Shown in pieces: positions 23,650 through 32,873 of a stretch of DNA of 35,746 nucleotides (the first letter of the stretch is position 1; every line of letters begins with the position of its first letter). Origin of the DNA: Bacteroidales bacterium (GTDB lineage Bacteria; Bacteroidota; Bacteroidia; Bacteroidales; P3); contig JAGCJW010000029.1 of assembly GCA_017647785.1 (NCBI GenBank), positions 1 through 35,746 on the forward strand, in the 5' to 3' direction. Position numbers and translations under genes: made by a program. A model generated the notes under the pieces. The model did not search any database. It was not told where the DNA came from and saw only the letters and a program-made list of their open reading frames with translations.

Positions 23650-23680
23650 CAAAACTTTATTAAAAAACAAATAAAACAAC

Positions 23681-23710
23681 AAAGGGTGAAAGACTTAACT
23701 TTCACCCTTT
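23681..23710 (-). terminator. Terminator after the alcohol dehydrogenase gene
   Basis: A perfect 12-bp stem (23681-23692 with 23699-23710) and 6-nt loop just beyond the stop of the minus-strand dehydrogenase gene. The arms match the hairpin at 14576-14603. Confidence 0.8.
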
Positions 23711-23717
23711 ATTTTAT

Positions 23718-24875
23718 TTATTTTGCTCTTTGGAGAATTTGTCTTGTTTTTTCCGGTGTTACAATACCTCTTTCACCTACACACCAACCTCTATCGGTAA
23801 AGCGTTTAACAATTTCCTCTATCACATCGTCTCCTATGTTGTTTTCGCTTAGGCGAGTTTTCTTTCCTATGCTACGGAAGAATTCTTCGGTTTTTTCTAC
23901 CGCTAAGTCTATGGCTTTGTTTTCGTCTTCAAGGTTTATGCCCCATACTCTTTTAGCATATTGCAACAACTTGCCTTTTTTCTCCTCTCTCATCACGTCC
24001 ATAAGTGCTGGGTGTACGATTGCAAGGGTTTCTCCGTGGTCTAAACCACATAGGGCTGTAAGTTCGTGTCCTATCATGTGGGTTGCCCAATCTTCTTCAA
24101 CACCCATAGCGATAAATCCATTCAATCCCATTGTTGCAGTAAGCATAAAGTTTGCACAAGAGTTATATGAAGGATTTTCACTCATAAGTTCCTCAGCCTC
24201 TTCTATCAAAGTAAGCAATAGACTCTCTGCCCAACGGTCCATTACTTTTGTGTCTAAACATGTTGTTAGGTATTGCTCTAATGTGTGTGCGTAAATATCT
24301 ACTATTCCGTTTGAAATTTGTTTCTTAGGTAAAGAAAGTACTACATTAGGATCAAGGATTGAGAATGTTGGATAGCCATTTGGATTGTGGAAGGCAAGTT
24401 TTTCTGCTCTGTCTCGGCGTGAGATTACTGCTCCGTTGTTCATTTCTGATGCGGTTGCGGGCAAGGTTAATACGCTTCCAAAGGCGATTGGCTCTGGTAA
24501 GCGTCCTGCTTTTTTCAATAGTATATCCCATGCGTCTTCTCCTTCAAAACGTGCAGCGGTTGCAATGAATTTTGTTCCATCTATTATGGAGCCTCCTCCT
24601 ACTGCTAATATGAAGTCGATGTTTTCTTTTTTGCATATCTCAACAGCACGCATCAAAGTGTTGTAATCGGGATTGGCTTCTATGCCTGCAAATTCTATTA
24701 CGTTATAACCTTCTAAGGCTTGCATAACTTGGTCATATACTCCGTTTTTCTTTATAGAGCCACCTCCGTATGTTAAAAGTATTTTACGGCTTTTATCTAT
24801 TTCTTTGCTAAGTTTTGCTATTTGTCCTTCCCCGAAAAGTATTTTTGTTGGGTTTTTAAATTCAAAATTATTCAT
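23718..24875 (-). CDS. Iron-containing alcohol dehydrogenase, YqhD/butanol dehydrogenase type
   Basis: The 385-aa cytoplasmic enzyme opens with NFEFKNPTKILFGEGQI, then has YGGGSIKKNG (36-45) and GGGSIIDGTK (93-102) for NADP(H) binding. The metal ligands expected from YqhD are present: D193, H197 (VDIYAHTLEQY), H266 (THMIGHELTA) and H280 (LDHGETLAIVHP). Family members reduce aldehydes such as butyraldehyde, methylglyoxal or other short aldehydes with NADPH. The gene overlaps the end of the upstream 2-hydroxyacid dehydrogenase by 8 bp, so both are translated together, perhaps balancing redox during fermentation (inference). Confidence 0.92.
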   Translation of the reverse strand: MNNFEFKNPTKILFGEGQIAKLSKEIDKSRKILLTYGGGSIKKNGVYDQVMQALEGYNVIEFAGIEANPDYNTLMRAVEICKKENIDFILAVGGGSIIDGTKFIATAARFEGEDAWDILLKKAGRLPEPIAFGSVLTLPATASEMNNGAVISRRDRAEKLAFHNPNGYPTFSILDPNVVLSLPKKQISNGIVDIYAHTLEQYLTTCLDTKVMDRWAESLLLTLIEEAEELMSENPSYNSCANFMLTATMGLNGFIAMGVEEDWATHMIGHELTALCGLDHGETLAIVHPALMDVMREEKKGKLLQYAKRVWGINLEDENKAIDLAVEKTEEFFRSIGKKTRLSENNIGDDVIEEIVKRFTDRGWCVGERGIVTPEKTRQILQRAK

Positions 24876-25800
24876 TGATGTATTCGTTTAGGTTATTTAA
24901 TATTATATCTATTCTTATGTCAAAGCTTTCTCTTGTAGCGTATGCAACGTGTGGTAAAAGTACTGCATTCTTTGATGAAAGTAAAGGGTGGTTTTCTGCA
25001 AGTGGTGGTTCTTTTTCGTAAACATCTATTCCTGCTCCTGAAAGTCTTTCTTCGTTCAAGGCATTTGCCAAAGCAAGATTATCAATCACGCCTCCCCTTG
25101 CTGTATTGATTATTATAGCACTTGGTTTGCAAAGGTTGATGATTTCCTTGCTAATAAGATTTTTAGTTTCATTTGTAAGTGGAGTGTGAAGTGAAATAAT
25201 ATCGGCTCTTTTTACTGCTTCTTCTAAACTAAGATATTCAATTCCTAATTCCAAGGCTTCTTTTCTTTGTGTGCGTGAATAAGCTATGAGTTTGCACCCA
25301 AAGGCTTGAAGGATTTTTGCTGTTGCTAAACCTATTGCTCCTGTGCCTATGATTGCAACGGTTTTACCTCTTAGTTCTCTTCCTAAGATATTGTTTCTTG
25401 TTCCAAGTTGTCGTGTTGCTTGGTCAAATTCTGTGATTTTTCTATATACGTCTAACATCAATCCTACGGCTAATTCGGCTACGGCTTGTGTGGCATAGCC
25501 CGATGCGTTACGGATTAAGATATTGTTTTCTTTGCAATAATCTTGGTCTATGTGGTCTAAGCCTGTGAAAGCTACGTTTAAGAATTTTAGGTTTTTACAT
25601 TCTTGCAACACCTCTTTTCTTAAAGGAATGTTTGATACGATTACTACATCGGCATCTTTCATTCTTTCAATCAAGACTTGAGGATTTTCGTTTCTGTCTG
25701 GATAAACCACAAATTCATGCCCTTTTTGAGCATATATTGTTTCTAATTCTTTGGCATAGTCTTTGCTTATGCCTATTGGTTCTACGGCTACTATTTTCAT
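24868..25800 (-). CDS. D-2-hydroxyacid dehydrogenase (NAD-binding)
   Basis: The start at 25800 (MKIVAVEPIG) is preferred; a longer frame to 25845 adds residues that do not fit the family and covers the terminator hairpin. At 310 aa it has the normal length. Features: RNASGYATQAVAELAVGLML, the Rossmann motif GTGAIG (152-157), and the catalytic triad R235 (NTARGGVID), E264 (YEKEPP) and H284 (LLPHVAYAT). Members include glycerate, phosphoglycerate, lactate and glyoxylate dehydrogenases; there is no ACT domain, so it is not the long SerA form. The exact substrate is not readable. It is coupled to the alcohol dehydrogenase gene. Confidence 0.9.
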   Translation of the reverse strand: MKIVAVEPIGISKDYAKELETIYAQKGHEFVVYPDRNENPQVLIERMKDADVVIVSNIPLRKEVLQECKNLKFLNVAFTGLDHIDQDYCKENNILIRNASGYATQAVAELAVGLMLDVYRKITEFDQATRQLGTRNNILGRELRGKTVAIIGTGAIGLATAKILQAFGCKLIAYSRTQRKEALELGIEYLSLEEAVKRADIISLHTPLTNETKNLISKEIINLCKPSAIIINTARGGVIDNLALANALNEERLSGAGIDVYEKEPPLAENHPLLSSKNAVLLPHVAYATRESFDIRIDIILNNLNEYINE

Positions 25801-25821
25801 TGCTATTGTTTGTTTAAAAAT

Positions 25822-25850
25822 AAAGCGTGAGAAATAAACTCCCACGCTTT
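25822..25850 (-). terminator. Terminator after the M3 peptidase gene
   Basis: AAAGCGTG (25822-25829) pairs with CACGCTTT (25843-25850), with a small inner extension; on the minus strand a T-rich tail follows. It lies between the peptidase stop (25873) and the next ATG (25800). Confidence 0.75.
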
Positions 25851-25872
25851 ATAAACTCTATAAATCAAAGAT

Positions 25873-28002
25873 TTATTTTATAAATCCGCTTCTTTTTAAC
25901 AATGCTGTGTTAGTTGGCTCTTGTCCACGGAATGCTTTGTAAAGTTCCATTGGGTGTTTTTTACCACCTTTTGAAAGAATATTGTCGCGGAATGATTTTG
26001 CTACTTCTTGATTGAAGATTCCTTTTTCTTGGAATAAAGAGAAAGCATCTGCATCAAGAACTTCTGCCCATTTATATCCATAATATCCTGCTGCATATCC
26101 ACCTGCGAAGATGTGTCCGAATGAAGTTGTCATTAATGAATTTGGAACTCTTGGTAATAATTCTGCTTTTTCACTTACTTTTTCTTCAATTGCTGTTACA
26201 TCACCTGTAAATTCTTTTGTGATTGTGTGCCATTGCATATCTATCATTCCTAAGAATAATTGACGAACTGAATACCAACCTGCAAGGTATCTTTCAGATG
26301 CTATTAGTTTATCAACTAATTCTTGTGGAATCTTTTCACCTGTTTTGTAGTGAACTGCAAACATATCAAGGAATTCTTTTTCTGTTGCAAAGTTTTCCAT
26401 GATTTGTGATGGTAATTCTACGAAATCTCTATATACTGCTGTACCTGTGATTGAAGAATAAGTTCCTTCTGCAAATATTCCGTGTAAGCAGTGTCCAAAT
26501 TCGTGTAAGAATGTGTTAAATTCATCAAATGTTAATAATGAAGGAGTGTTTTTTGTTGGTTTTGTAAAGTTACATACCATTTGAATCAAAGGACGTACCT
26601 CTGTTCCATCAGCAGTTTTGTATTGGTCACGGAAAGATGTCATCCAAGCTCCTGAACGTTTGCTTTCTCTTGGGAAGAAGTCCATATAAAGTACTGCAAG
26701 GAATTTACCATTTGCCTTGTCGTAAACTTCATATATTGTTACATCAGGGTGATATTTTGCTATTTGAGTGTTTTCTTTAAATTCAATGTTGTAAAGCTTA
26801 CCTGCTAAGTCAAATATACCTTTCTTTACGTTTTCTAATTGGAAATAAGGTTTCATTAACTCTGGGTCCATTGAATATTTTTCGTTTTTCAATCTTTCAC
26901 TCCAATAAGAGAAATCCCAACGTTGAATATCGCCTTCAAATCCTTTGCTCTTAGCGTATGCTTGTATTTCTTCAAGGTCTTTTTTCGCAAAAGGCATAGA
27001 AGCTTCCAATAACTCATTTAAGAAATTTGTTACATTAGTAGGATTTTGAGCCATTCTTTTTTCCAAAGCATATTCTGCGTATGAATTATATCCCATTATT
27101 TGAGCAGAACGTAAACGAAGGTTAGCTATTTTTCTTGCTATTTCTTTGTTATCGTGTTCATCGTTGTGATTTGCAACAGAGTTTGAAGCTCTCCATATTT
27201 GTTCTCTTAATTCTCTATTTTCAGCATACATTAAGAATGGTCCGTAAGAAGGATATTGAAGAGTGAAAGTATAACCTTTTTGTCCTCTTGCTTTTGCTTC
27301 TTCTTTTGCTGCTGTTAAAGCAAATTCAGGAAGACCTTTCAAATCTTTTTTGTTCTTAACGTTTAATGTGTAAGCGTTTTGGTCAGCCAAAGTGTTTTTT
27401 TGATATTTGATAGAAAGAAGGCTTAATTCTTCTGAAATCTTACGATATTCTTCTTTTGCTTCACCTTTAAGCAATGCTCCTGAACGAATAAATCCTTTGT
27501 AAGTGTTTTCAAGTAAAGTTCTTTGTTCTAATGTTAAAGGAATATCATCTCTTCTATCGTAAACTTGTTTAACTTTGTCAAACAACAATGGGTTCATGTT
27601 TACGTCATTGCTGTATGCAGTTAATGCAGGAGTGATTTCTTCTGCTATTTGTTGCATTTCAGGAGATGTCATACAACCATCTATGCAATAGAAAACTCCA
27701 AGTACTTTGTTTAATAATCCACCTGCTCTTTCTAAAGCTTCTATTGTGTTTGCAAAATCAGGTGTAGCACGATTAACAATAATAGCGTTTACATCTTGTT
27801 TTGCTTCCTCAATAGCCAAAAGGATTGCTGGTTTGTAGTGTTCTGTTTTTATTTGGTCAAAAGGTGGAGTTTGAAAAGGAGTATTCCACTCTTTAACCAA
27901 TGGGTTTTCTGCTTTGATTTTAGCAGCTTCTTGAGGACTTACTTGTCCTACAAGCAATGTTGTCATCATTGCCATAGCCAATGTCATTAAGATTTTCTTC
28001 AT
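25873..28002 (-). CDS. M3-family zinc metallopeptidase (Dcp/oligopeptidase A type), exported
   Basis: The start at 28002 gives a signal peptide (MKKILMTLAMAMMTTLLVGQ); an earlier in-frame ATG at 28053 would fall on the promoter box. The mature ~690-aa protein is full length for the Dcp/OpdA group: NPLVKEWNTPFQTPPF at the start, then the zinc site HEFGHCLHG (H500, E501, H504) with downstream ligands expected in the ENFATEKEF segment, and a C-terminal GGYAAGYYGYKWAEVLDADAF, all characteristic. It cuts short peptides, removing dipeptides or cleaving oligopeptides, probably in the periplasm or at the membrane. Monocistronic, with its own promoter and terminator. Confidence 0.94.
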   Translation of the reverse strand: MKKILMTLAMAMMTTLLVGQVSPQEAAKIKAENPLVKEWNTPFQTPPFDQIKTEHYKPAILLAIEEAKQDVNAIIVNRATPDFANTIEALERAGGLLNKVLGVFYCIDGCMTSPEMQQIAEEITPALTAYSNDVNMNPLLFDKVKQVYDRRDDIPLTLEQRTLLENTYKGFIRSGALLKGEAKEEYRKISEELSLLSIKYQKNTLADQNAYTLNVKNKKDLKGLPEFALTAAKEEAKARGQKGYTFTLQYPSYGPFLMYAENRELREQIWRASNSVANHNDEHDNKEIARKIANLRLRSAQIMGYNSYAEYALEKRMAQNPTNVTNFLNELLEASMPFAKKDLEEIQAYAKSKGFEGDIQRWDFSYWSERLKNEKYSMDPELMKPYFQLENVKKGIFDLAGKLYNIEFKENTQIAKYHPDVTIYEVYDKANGKFLAVLYMDFFPRESKRSGAWMTSFRDQYKTADGTEVRPLIQMVCNFTKPTKNTPSLLTFDEFNTFLHEFGHCLHGIFAEGTYSSITGTAVYRDFVELPSQIMENFATEKEFLDMFAVHYKTGEKIPQELVDKLIASERYLAGWYSVRQLFLGMIDMQWHTITKEFTGDVTAIEEKVSEKAELLPRVPNSLMTTSFGHIFAGGYAAGYYGYKWAEVLDADAFSLFQEKGIFNQEVAKSFRDNILSKGGKKHPMELYKAFRGQEPTNTALLKRSGFIK

Positions 28003-28042
28003 TTCTTTAATTATGATATTTTTATTTTTTAATTTTAATCGG

Positions 28043-28050
28043 CAAAGATA
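28043..28050 (-). promoter_or_regulatory. -7 promoter box for the M3 peptidase gene
   Basis: On the minus strand TATCTTTG (then C) lies 40 bp upstream of the ATG at 28002. Confidence 0.6.
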
Positions 28051-28085
28051 CATCTTTAATTTCTTTCTTCAAAACAAAAGAAAAA

Positions 28086-28119
28086 AAAACAAAGAATCAG
28101 TTTTTTAATTCTTTGTTTT
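28086..28119 (-). terminator. Terminator after the TonB-dependent receptor gene
   Basis: A perfect 12-bp stem (28086-28097 with 28108-28119; AAAACAAAGAAT/ATTCTTTGTTTT), 10-nt loop, and on the minus strand a long T-run. Its upstream arm is one of three copies of a 21-bp-spaced repeat. Confidence 0.75.
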
Positions 28120-28162
28120 AATTTATTGTTTCTTTGTTTTATTTTTTTAATTCTTTGTTTTA
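28111..28162 (-). repeat. Three CTTTGTTTTA repeats 21 bp apart
   Basis: CTTTGTTTTA occurs at 28111, 28132 and 28153 (on the minus strand TAAAACAAAG), exactly 21 bp apart, just after the receptor stop codon. Same core and period as the array at 21342-21446, same orientation relative to the upstream gene. Confidence 0.8.
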
Positions 28163-28168
28163 TTCGGC

Positions 28169-30628
28169 TTATTCTCCACCACCGCCACCACCACTTGTTG
28201 GTGCTTGATGACGTTCTAATTCAAGCTTACCAAATTTAAAAGTAAGGTTAAATGAAATAAAGCGACTATCTCTTACGCTTGTTGAGAAAGAATGATAGTT
28301 TGGTGCGAAATTACTATTTTCTGACTTATTCCAATTGAATGGGTCTTGCACTCTTAAAGACAAACTCAAACGATTATCAAAGAAATTAGCAGTTGCTCCA
28401 AAGTTTAAGTTATAATAATAACCCGATTTAGAGAAGATACTTGTAGTTGGTGTTGTTGCATGAGCACCTATAAAGACTTGATATTGTTTTGAAAGTCTTG
28501 CCCAAAGATTTACATTACCCCATAATTGTGTATTTGTACCTTCGTAATGATTTCCGTCAATATAAGTCATTTCAAATCTATCGTGAGAAAGCGTAGCAAA
28601 GATATTAAGATTTGTAAATGCTCCAAGTCTTATATTTCCCATTGCTCTAAGACTTTGACTAAGGGAAGAACCCATATTATAAGGCATAGAGAAGTTTATA
28701 TATCTTCTTAAATGCTCATCGTATGTTCTATCTGTAATAGTGCTAACGGTATTTCTATCCCAACTAAGGTCATAATCTAACATTAAATAACCTGCTTGCA
28801 TAAAAAACTTACTCCAACCAATGCCTATGCTATGAGAATAAGTGTTTTCAAGATTGCGATTTCCTACACTATAACTTTCTTCTTGATAATCACGGAAAGT
28901 AGTTATTTGATTTATACTTGGTTTTGAGGTAGAAAGACTATAACTTAAATCAAATTCGTGCATAGATTTTGTTCTATAAGAAAGACGAACTCTTGGACGC
29001 ATTGTAAAAAAGAAAGCATTAGTATCATCTGCAAAAAACTCATTCTTAGAAATAAAATCTCTAAACTCTCCTTCTGCATTTAATCCACAACTAAATGTAA
29101 AGCTCTTTAGCTTATATCTCCAATCAACATATCCTCTTGCACTATAATTATTACTCTTTTTATCAAAACTACGCAAGGAATCTATAATATTGTAAACCTC
29201 TGTAATAGAGTCAAACATCATAACATCTTTGATATTATAATCATTGTCTAAACCCAAAGTAAAACCTGTTGATATTTCTCCATTTTCACTATAAGGTTTT
29301 GTGTAGCGAGTATTGAAATCAAAGCTATAATCATCTGCTGTTTTAGTGTATTCTTTGTTTAGATTATCAAAAATAGGATTTTCTTCAAGATATTGTCTGA
29401 TTCCTGTTTCAACACTATGGCTTGGAGAAAAATTACCTCGCAAACTCATATCTAATTTATGGCCTCTTTTATCAAATTTCTTTTGATAATCTGCACTAAC
29501 ATTACCCCAAGATGAAAATCCTTTATTTGATGTTTCGGCAATGTAACGACTTTCTACCTTGTCACCATTTAAGAAATCCCATCTATCTCTCTCGCTCATT
29601 GAAAATGAATTATTGTAATTTGGGCCAAAGCCTATGTGCATTCCTACCTCACTTGTAGAATCTATTTCATAATCTACATTAAACGACAGCCAACCTCCAA
29701 AACTTTTTGAATCGTTTTCACTATGTGTTATCTCATGATAAAGAGTATCTTTTCCTCCTTGGGCATTATCAGCAAACATAGTAGCGTAGCTATCGCTTGA
29801 AGAATGATTATTTCTTATGTTGAAACTTGAATAAAAGCCAATATGAAGTTTTTCATTTCCCCAAACGTATGAAAGATGTGGGCTAATGTTTCCAAGAGTG
29901 TTTACTCCACTACCAAAACTTATAAAATGATTCTTTTTAATCTTGGCATTAGTTACAATATTTATCACACCACAACCAGAGGTATTTGCATATTTTGCAG
30001 GAGGGTCTGTCATTACCTCTATTTTTTTCAAAGCATTAGCAGGCAAGTTTTCTAAAAAAGTCTTTAATCCGTCTTCTTTAATCTTTGAAGGCTTGTCGTT
30101 AAGCCATATCTCCACGCAATTTACTCCTTGCAAAGTGATATTTCCTTCTGCATCTACTTGTACTCCCGGTGCATTTTGCAAAGCATCGGTTGTTGTACCC
30201 GTTTGAATACTTGGGTCGTCTTCTACGCTATATACTGTTTTGTCTCCGTCCATAGAAAACAAAGGTCGTTTTTCTACTATCTCATAACCTTCCAATATTT
30301 GAGCGGATTGTTTTAAGTATATTGTTCCTAAGTCTAATTTGTTTTGATAGTTGATTTTCTTTTCAAAGGGTTGGTAGCCGATAAAACTAACTTTCAAAAT
30401 ATATTCCCCGTCTTTTACTCCTGTTAGTTTGAACTTACCGTTTTGGTCTGAGACTGTTCCTTTTATTAAGCTGCTATCATTAGGATTTAACAAACCAATA
30501 TTGGCAAACATAACGACTTCTTTGCTGGTACTATCCTTTAAAATACCTTTTATTTGTGCGTTTAAGCCTAGGCTTGTGAATAAGAATGATGCTAAAATGA
30601 AGATTCTTATAAGATTTTGCTTCTTCAT
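28169..30628 (-). CDS. TonB-dependent receptor-like outer-membrane protein (OMP_b-brl_3 type)
   Basis: The 819-aa protein has a signal peptide (MKKQNLIRIFILASFLFTSLGLNAQ read in parts, ending at NAQ), an N-terminal carboxypeptidase-like regulatory domain (about 26-105: GILKDSTSKEVVMFANIGL, GEYILKVSFIGYQPFEKKI), a plug domain (TDALQNAPGVQVDAEGNI, VEIWLNDKPSKI, ANTSGCGVINIVT) and a long beta-barrel of the outer-membrane family 3 type. It ends in a Gly run (SGGGGGGE) instead of the usual terminal aromatic residue. No SusD partner is next to it, so it is not a classic polysaccharide-uptake pair; the cargo is unknown, perhaps peptide or metal chelate. It has its own promoter. Confidence 0.9.
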   Translation of the reverse strand: MKKQNLIRIFILASFLFTSLGLNAQIKGILKDSTSKEVVMFANIGLLNPNDSSLIKGTVSDQNGKFKLTGVKDGEYILKVSFIGYQPFEKKINYQNKLDLGTIYLKQSAQILEGYEIVEKRPLFSMDGDKTVYSVEDDPSIQTGTTTDALQNAPGVQVDAEGNITLQGVNCVEIWLNDKPSKIKEDGLKTFLENLPANALKKIEVMTDPPAKYANTSGCGVINIVTNAKIKKNHFISFGSGVNTLGNISPHLSYVWGNEKLHIGFYSSFNIRNNHSSSDSYATMFADNAQGGKDTLYHEITHSENDSKSFGGWLSFNVDYEIDSTSEVGMHIGFGPNYNNSFSMSERDRWDFLNGDKVESRYIAETSNKGFSSWGNVSADYQKKFDKRGHKLDMSLRGNFSPSHSVETGIRQYLEENPIFDNLNKEYTKTADDYSFDFNTRYTKPYSENGEISTGFTLGLDNDYNIKDVMMFDSITEVYNIIDSLRSFDKKSNNYSARGYVDWRYKLKSFTFSCGLNAEGEFRDFISKNEFFADDTNAFFFTMRPRVRLSYRTKSMHEFDLSYSLSTSKPSINQITTFRDYQEESYSVGNRNLENTYSHSIGIGWSKFFMQAGYLMLDYDLSWDRNTVSTITDRTYDEHLRRYINFSMPYNMGSSLSQSLRAMGNIRLGAFTNLNIFATLSHDRFEMTYIDGNHYEGTNTQLWGNVNLWARLSKQYQVFIGAHATTPTTSIFSKSGYYYNLNFGATANFFDNRLSLSLRVQDPFNWNKSENSNFAPNYHSFSTSVRDSRFISFNLTFKFGKLELERHQAPTSGGGGGGE

Positions 30629-30657
30629 AAGATTACGTATTTATGATTTTGAGTTGG

Positions 30658-30665
30658 CAAATCTA
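30658..30665 (-). promoter_or_regulatory. -7 promoter box for the TonB-dependent receptor gene
   Basis: On the minus strand TAGATTTG (then C) lies 29 bp before the ATG at 30628, in the gap after the PagL-like gene. Confidence 0.55.
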
Positions 30666-30692
30666 AAAAAAAAAATACAATCTCCAAATTTA

Positions 30693-31847
30693 TTAAGAGT
30701 TTTTATTAGAAAGTCTTAAACCTATTCCCCACTCTATGTATTGAGCTACGCTAAAATTCGCAGCTCTTAGTCCTATGCTAGCGAAGAAATATTGATTGAA
30801 TTGATAGCGTAAACCAATGCGTTGAAAGAATCTTTGACTCTTATCATATATGCTTCTATATACATAATAGCCCGGCTCAATAAATACCATTAAATGATGT
30901 ATTCTATATTCGTAACTAAGATATGCACTCAAATTAAACTTGTTCATAATGTTAGCATCACGAAAGACAAGTTCTCTATCGTATATATAATGAGTTGTTC
31001 CTATGTATTGATTGTAGCCTACGCCAAATCCCAAACCGAAAGAGTGCTTTGGTGTAAAGCGTTGCAAGAAACGTTTGTCTAATCCAAAGACTAAATAGGA
31101 TTTATCTTGAAAAGGTTTATTTACTTGATTGGGTGCTAAAATTGTTAATACGTTATGTGAGCCAAAAAAGATGGTTGTAAGGTCATCTATTCCTTTTTCA
31201 AAGGGTGGTAATGGCGATTTTGCGTATTCAAATTCTCCGTATGGTTTGTATTTTAAGCTAAGTTTTGGTGCTATGGTATTGATTCCTTTGTTTGGTTTTT
31301 TCATTGCTCCGTTTGAAAAGTGAGATAAGTATGCTCCAAATCCTATTTCAAAGTTTTTTCCTATGCTTCTATATGCTGTAAGTCCTGCATCAACATAGCA
31401 AGATGCCGTTCCTCCCATTGCGTCATTAAGAGGTTTTTCGGGCGTAAAGTGTTGCCAATTAAAGCAAAGTCCAAAAGAAACCTCTGTTTTTAAATCCCAT
31501 TTTTCTTTATCAATGACATAGCTACTCATAAAGCCATATAAAGAAATTGGATAGCCTAATTGATTTCTTACGTTAAAGCCTGCGCAATATATTCCTAATC
31601 CATAAGAGGGATAATCATAGAGTTGATGCCATGAGCGTGAGCCATCGGTTTGTCTTTCGTAGCGAAATGAAAGTGTATAAATGTTTGAAATTGGAATTTC
31701 TTCGTAATTTTCTCCTTTTACATAGCTATTTGTTGGCAAAACCCAACCAGATTGCCCAAAAATGGAATATGAATCTAAAAACCTATCCTGTCCTATTGTT
31801 CTTGTGAAGATTAACAATAGGAGAATCAATATAGAAACCCTTTTCAT
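30693..31847 (-). CDS. PagL-like lipid A deacylase / acyloxyacyl hydrolase family outer-membrane protein
   Basis: The 384-aa protein has a signal peptide (MKRVSILILLLLIFTRTIGQ) and a beta-barrel composition. Its key segment is AYLSHFSNGAMKKPNKGIN, where H176 and S178 match the His-Ser catalytic pair of PagL-type 3-O-deacylases and N179 plus the PN.G.N context fit the family. At about 380 aa it is longer than PagL (~170 aa); the C-terminal half has extra strand-like segments (FGLDKRFLQRFTPKHSFGLGFGV and similar), as in the larger Bacteroidota relatives. Likely substrate: ester-linked acyl chains of lipid A or other outer-membrane lipids. It starts 9 bp after asd, so it is in the clcA-asd transcript. 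Confidence 0.8.
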   Translation of the reverse strand: MKRVSILILLLLIFTRTIGQDRFLDSYSIFGQSGWVLPTNSYVKGENYEEIPISNIYTLSFRYERQTDGSRSWHQLYDYPSYGLGIYCAGFNVRNQLGYPISLYGFMSSYVIDKEKWDLKTEVSFGLCFNWQHFTPEKPLNDAMGGTASCYVDAGLTAYRSIGKNFEIGFGAYLSHFSNGAMKKPNKGINTIAPKLSLKYKPYGEFEYAKSPLPPFEKGIDDLTTIFFGSHNVLTILAPNQVNKPFQDKSYLVFGLDKRFLQRFTPKHSFGLGFGVGYNQYIGTTHYIYDRELVFRDANIMNKFNLSAYLSYEYRIHHLMVFIEPGYYVYRSIYDKSQRFFQRIGLRYQFNQYFFASIGLRAANFSVAQYIEWGIGLRLSNKNS

Positions 31848-31856
31848 TAAATGTGG

Positions 31857-32837
31857 TTACTTTCTGCTTAAATATTCTAATATTTGAATAGCGTTTGTGG
31901 CTGCTCCTTTTCTTAAATTGTCGGCTACAATCCAAAGGTTAAGTCCGTTTTCTACCGATTCGTCTCTTCGTATTCTTCCAACAAAGACTTCATCTTTACC
32001 TTCGCAATATAATGGCATTGGATAAAGGTTTTCGCTTGGTTTGTCCGCTACGACTACTCCTTTTGTTTCTTCTAACAATTTGTAAACATCTTTCAATTCA
32101 AAAGGTTTAACAAATTCCACATTTACCGACTCGCTATGTCCTCCTTTTACGGGTACTCTTGCAACGGTTGCGGAAACGGCTATCGATTGGTCGTTAAAGA
32201 TTTTTCTTGTTTCTTTTACAAGTTTTTCTTCCTCGGTTGTGTAACCATTTTCAAGGAAATCGCCTCCGTGAGGTAGTATGTTTTCAAATATTTGGTGTGG
32301 ATATACTTTTTCACATTCTTGATTTGCTCTTTCGCAATCTAATTGTCTAACTGCCTTAACGCCTGTTCCTGTTACGCTTTGATAGGTTGAAACAACTATT
32401 CTTTTGATTTGATAGGTTTTATGTAAAAGGCTTAGTGCTAAAACCATTTGAATGGTTGAGCAATTAGGATTTGATATGATTTTATCCTCAGGTTTGATTG
32501 CGCTAGCATTGATTTCTGGTACTACAAGTGGGATATTTTCTTGCATTCTCCATGCTGAGGAATTGTCAATAACGATTGTGCCTTTTGCGGCAAAGAGTGG
32601 TGCATATTTTTTAGAGGTTGCTCCCCCTGCTGAAAAGATTGCGTAGTCGCACTCTTGCTCTATGACCTCTTCTACACTTTGAACAATCAATTCTCTATTG
32701 GAAAATTTTATTTTTTTACCGACACTCTTCACTGAGGCTGCAACTAAGATTTCTTCTTGTGCAAATCCTCTTTCTTCAAGTACCTTTAACATTAAACTTC
32801 CTACTAATCCTGTTGCTCCAACTACTGCTATCTTCAT
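31857..32837 (-). CDS. asd: Aspartate-semialdehyde dehydrogenase
   Basis: Asd reduces aspartyl-4-phosphate to aspartate semialdehyde with NADPH, the branch point to lysine/diaminopimelate, threonine and methionine. The 326-aa protein has VGATGLVGSLM (6-16), FSAGGATSKKYAP, the nucleophile C126 in ISNPNCSTIQ, and R227/H234 in VARVPVKGGHSESV. All essential residues are present and length is normal. It sits 36 bp after a CLC channel gene and 9 bp before a PagL-like gene, an arrangement with no obvious metabolic logic. The gap to clcA carries two CTTTG/CTTCG motifs but no clear promoter. Confidence 0.96.
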   Translation of the reverse strand: MKIAVVGATGLVGSLMLKVLEERGFAQEEILVAASVKSVGKKIKFSNRELIVQSVEEVIEQECDYAIFSAGGATSKKYAPLFAAKGTIVIDNSSAWRMQENIPLVVPEINASAIKPEDKIISNPNCSTIQMVLALSLLHKTYQIKRIVVSTYQSVTGTGVKAVRQLDCERANQECEKVYPHQIFENILPHGGDFLENGYTTEEEKLVKETRKIFNDQSIAVSATVARVPVKGGHSESVNVEFVKPFELKDVYKLLEETKGVVVADKPSENLYPMPLYCEGKDEVFVGRIRRDESVENGLNLWIVADNLRKGAATNAIQILEYLSRK

Positions 32838-32873
32838 GTTTTTCTTTGTTTTTTTTAATTTTTCTTCGTTGTA

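Noticed and set aside
24359..24666. Plus-strand open frames opposite the alcohol dehydrogenase gene
   Set aside because: They are shadows of a fully conserved minus-strand enzyme gene whose metal ligands and cofactor motifs are intact.
28003..28053. Upstream ATG (28053) for the M3 peptidase
   Set aside because: It overlaps the -7 promoter box at 28043-28050 and would place a basic segment ahead of a clear signal peptide.
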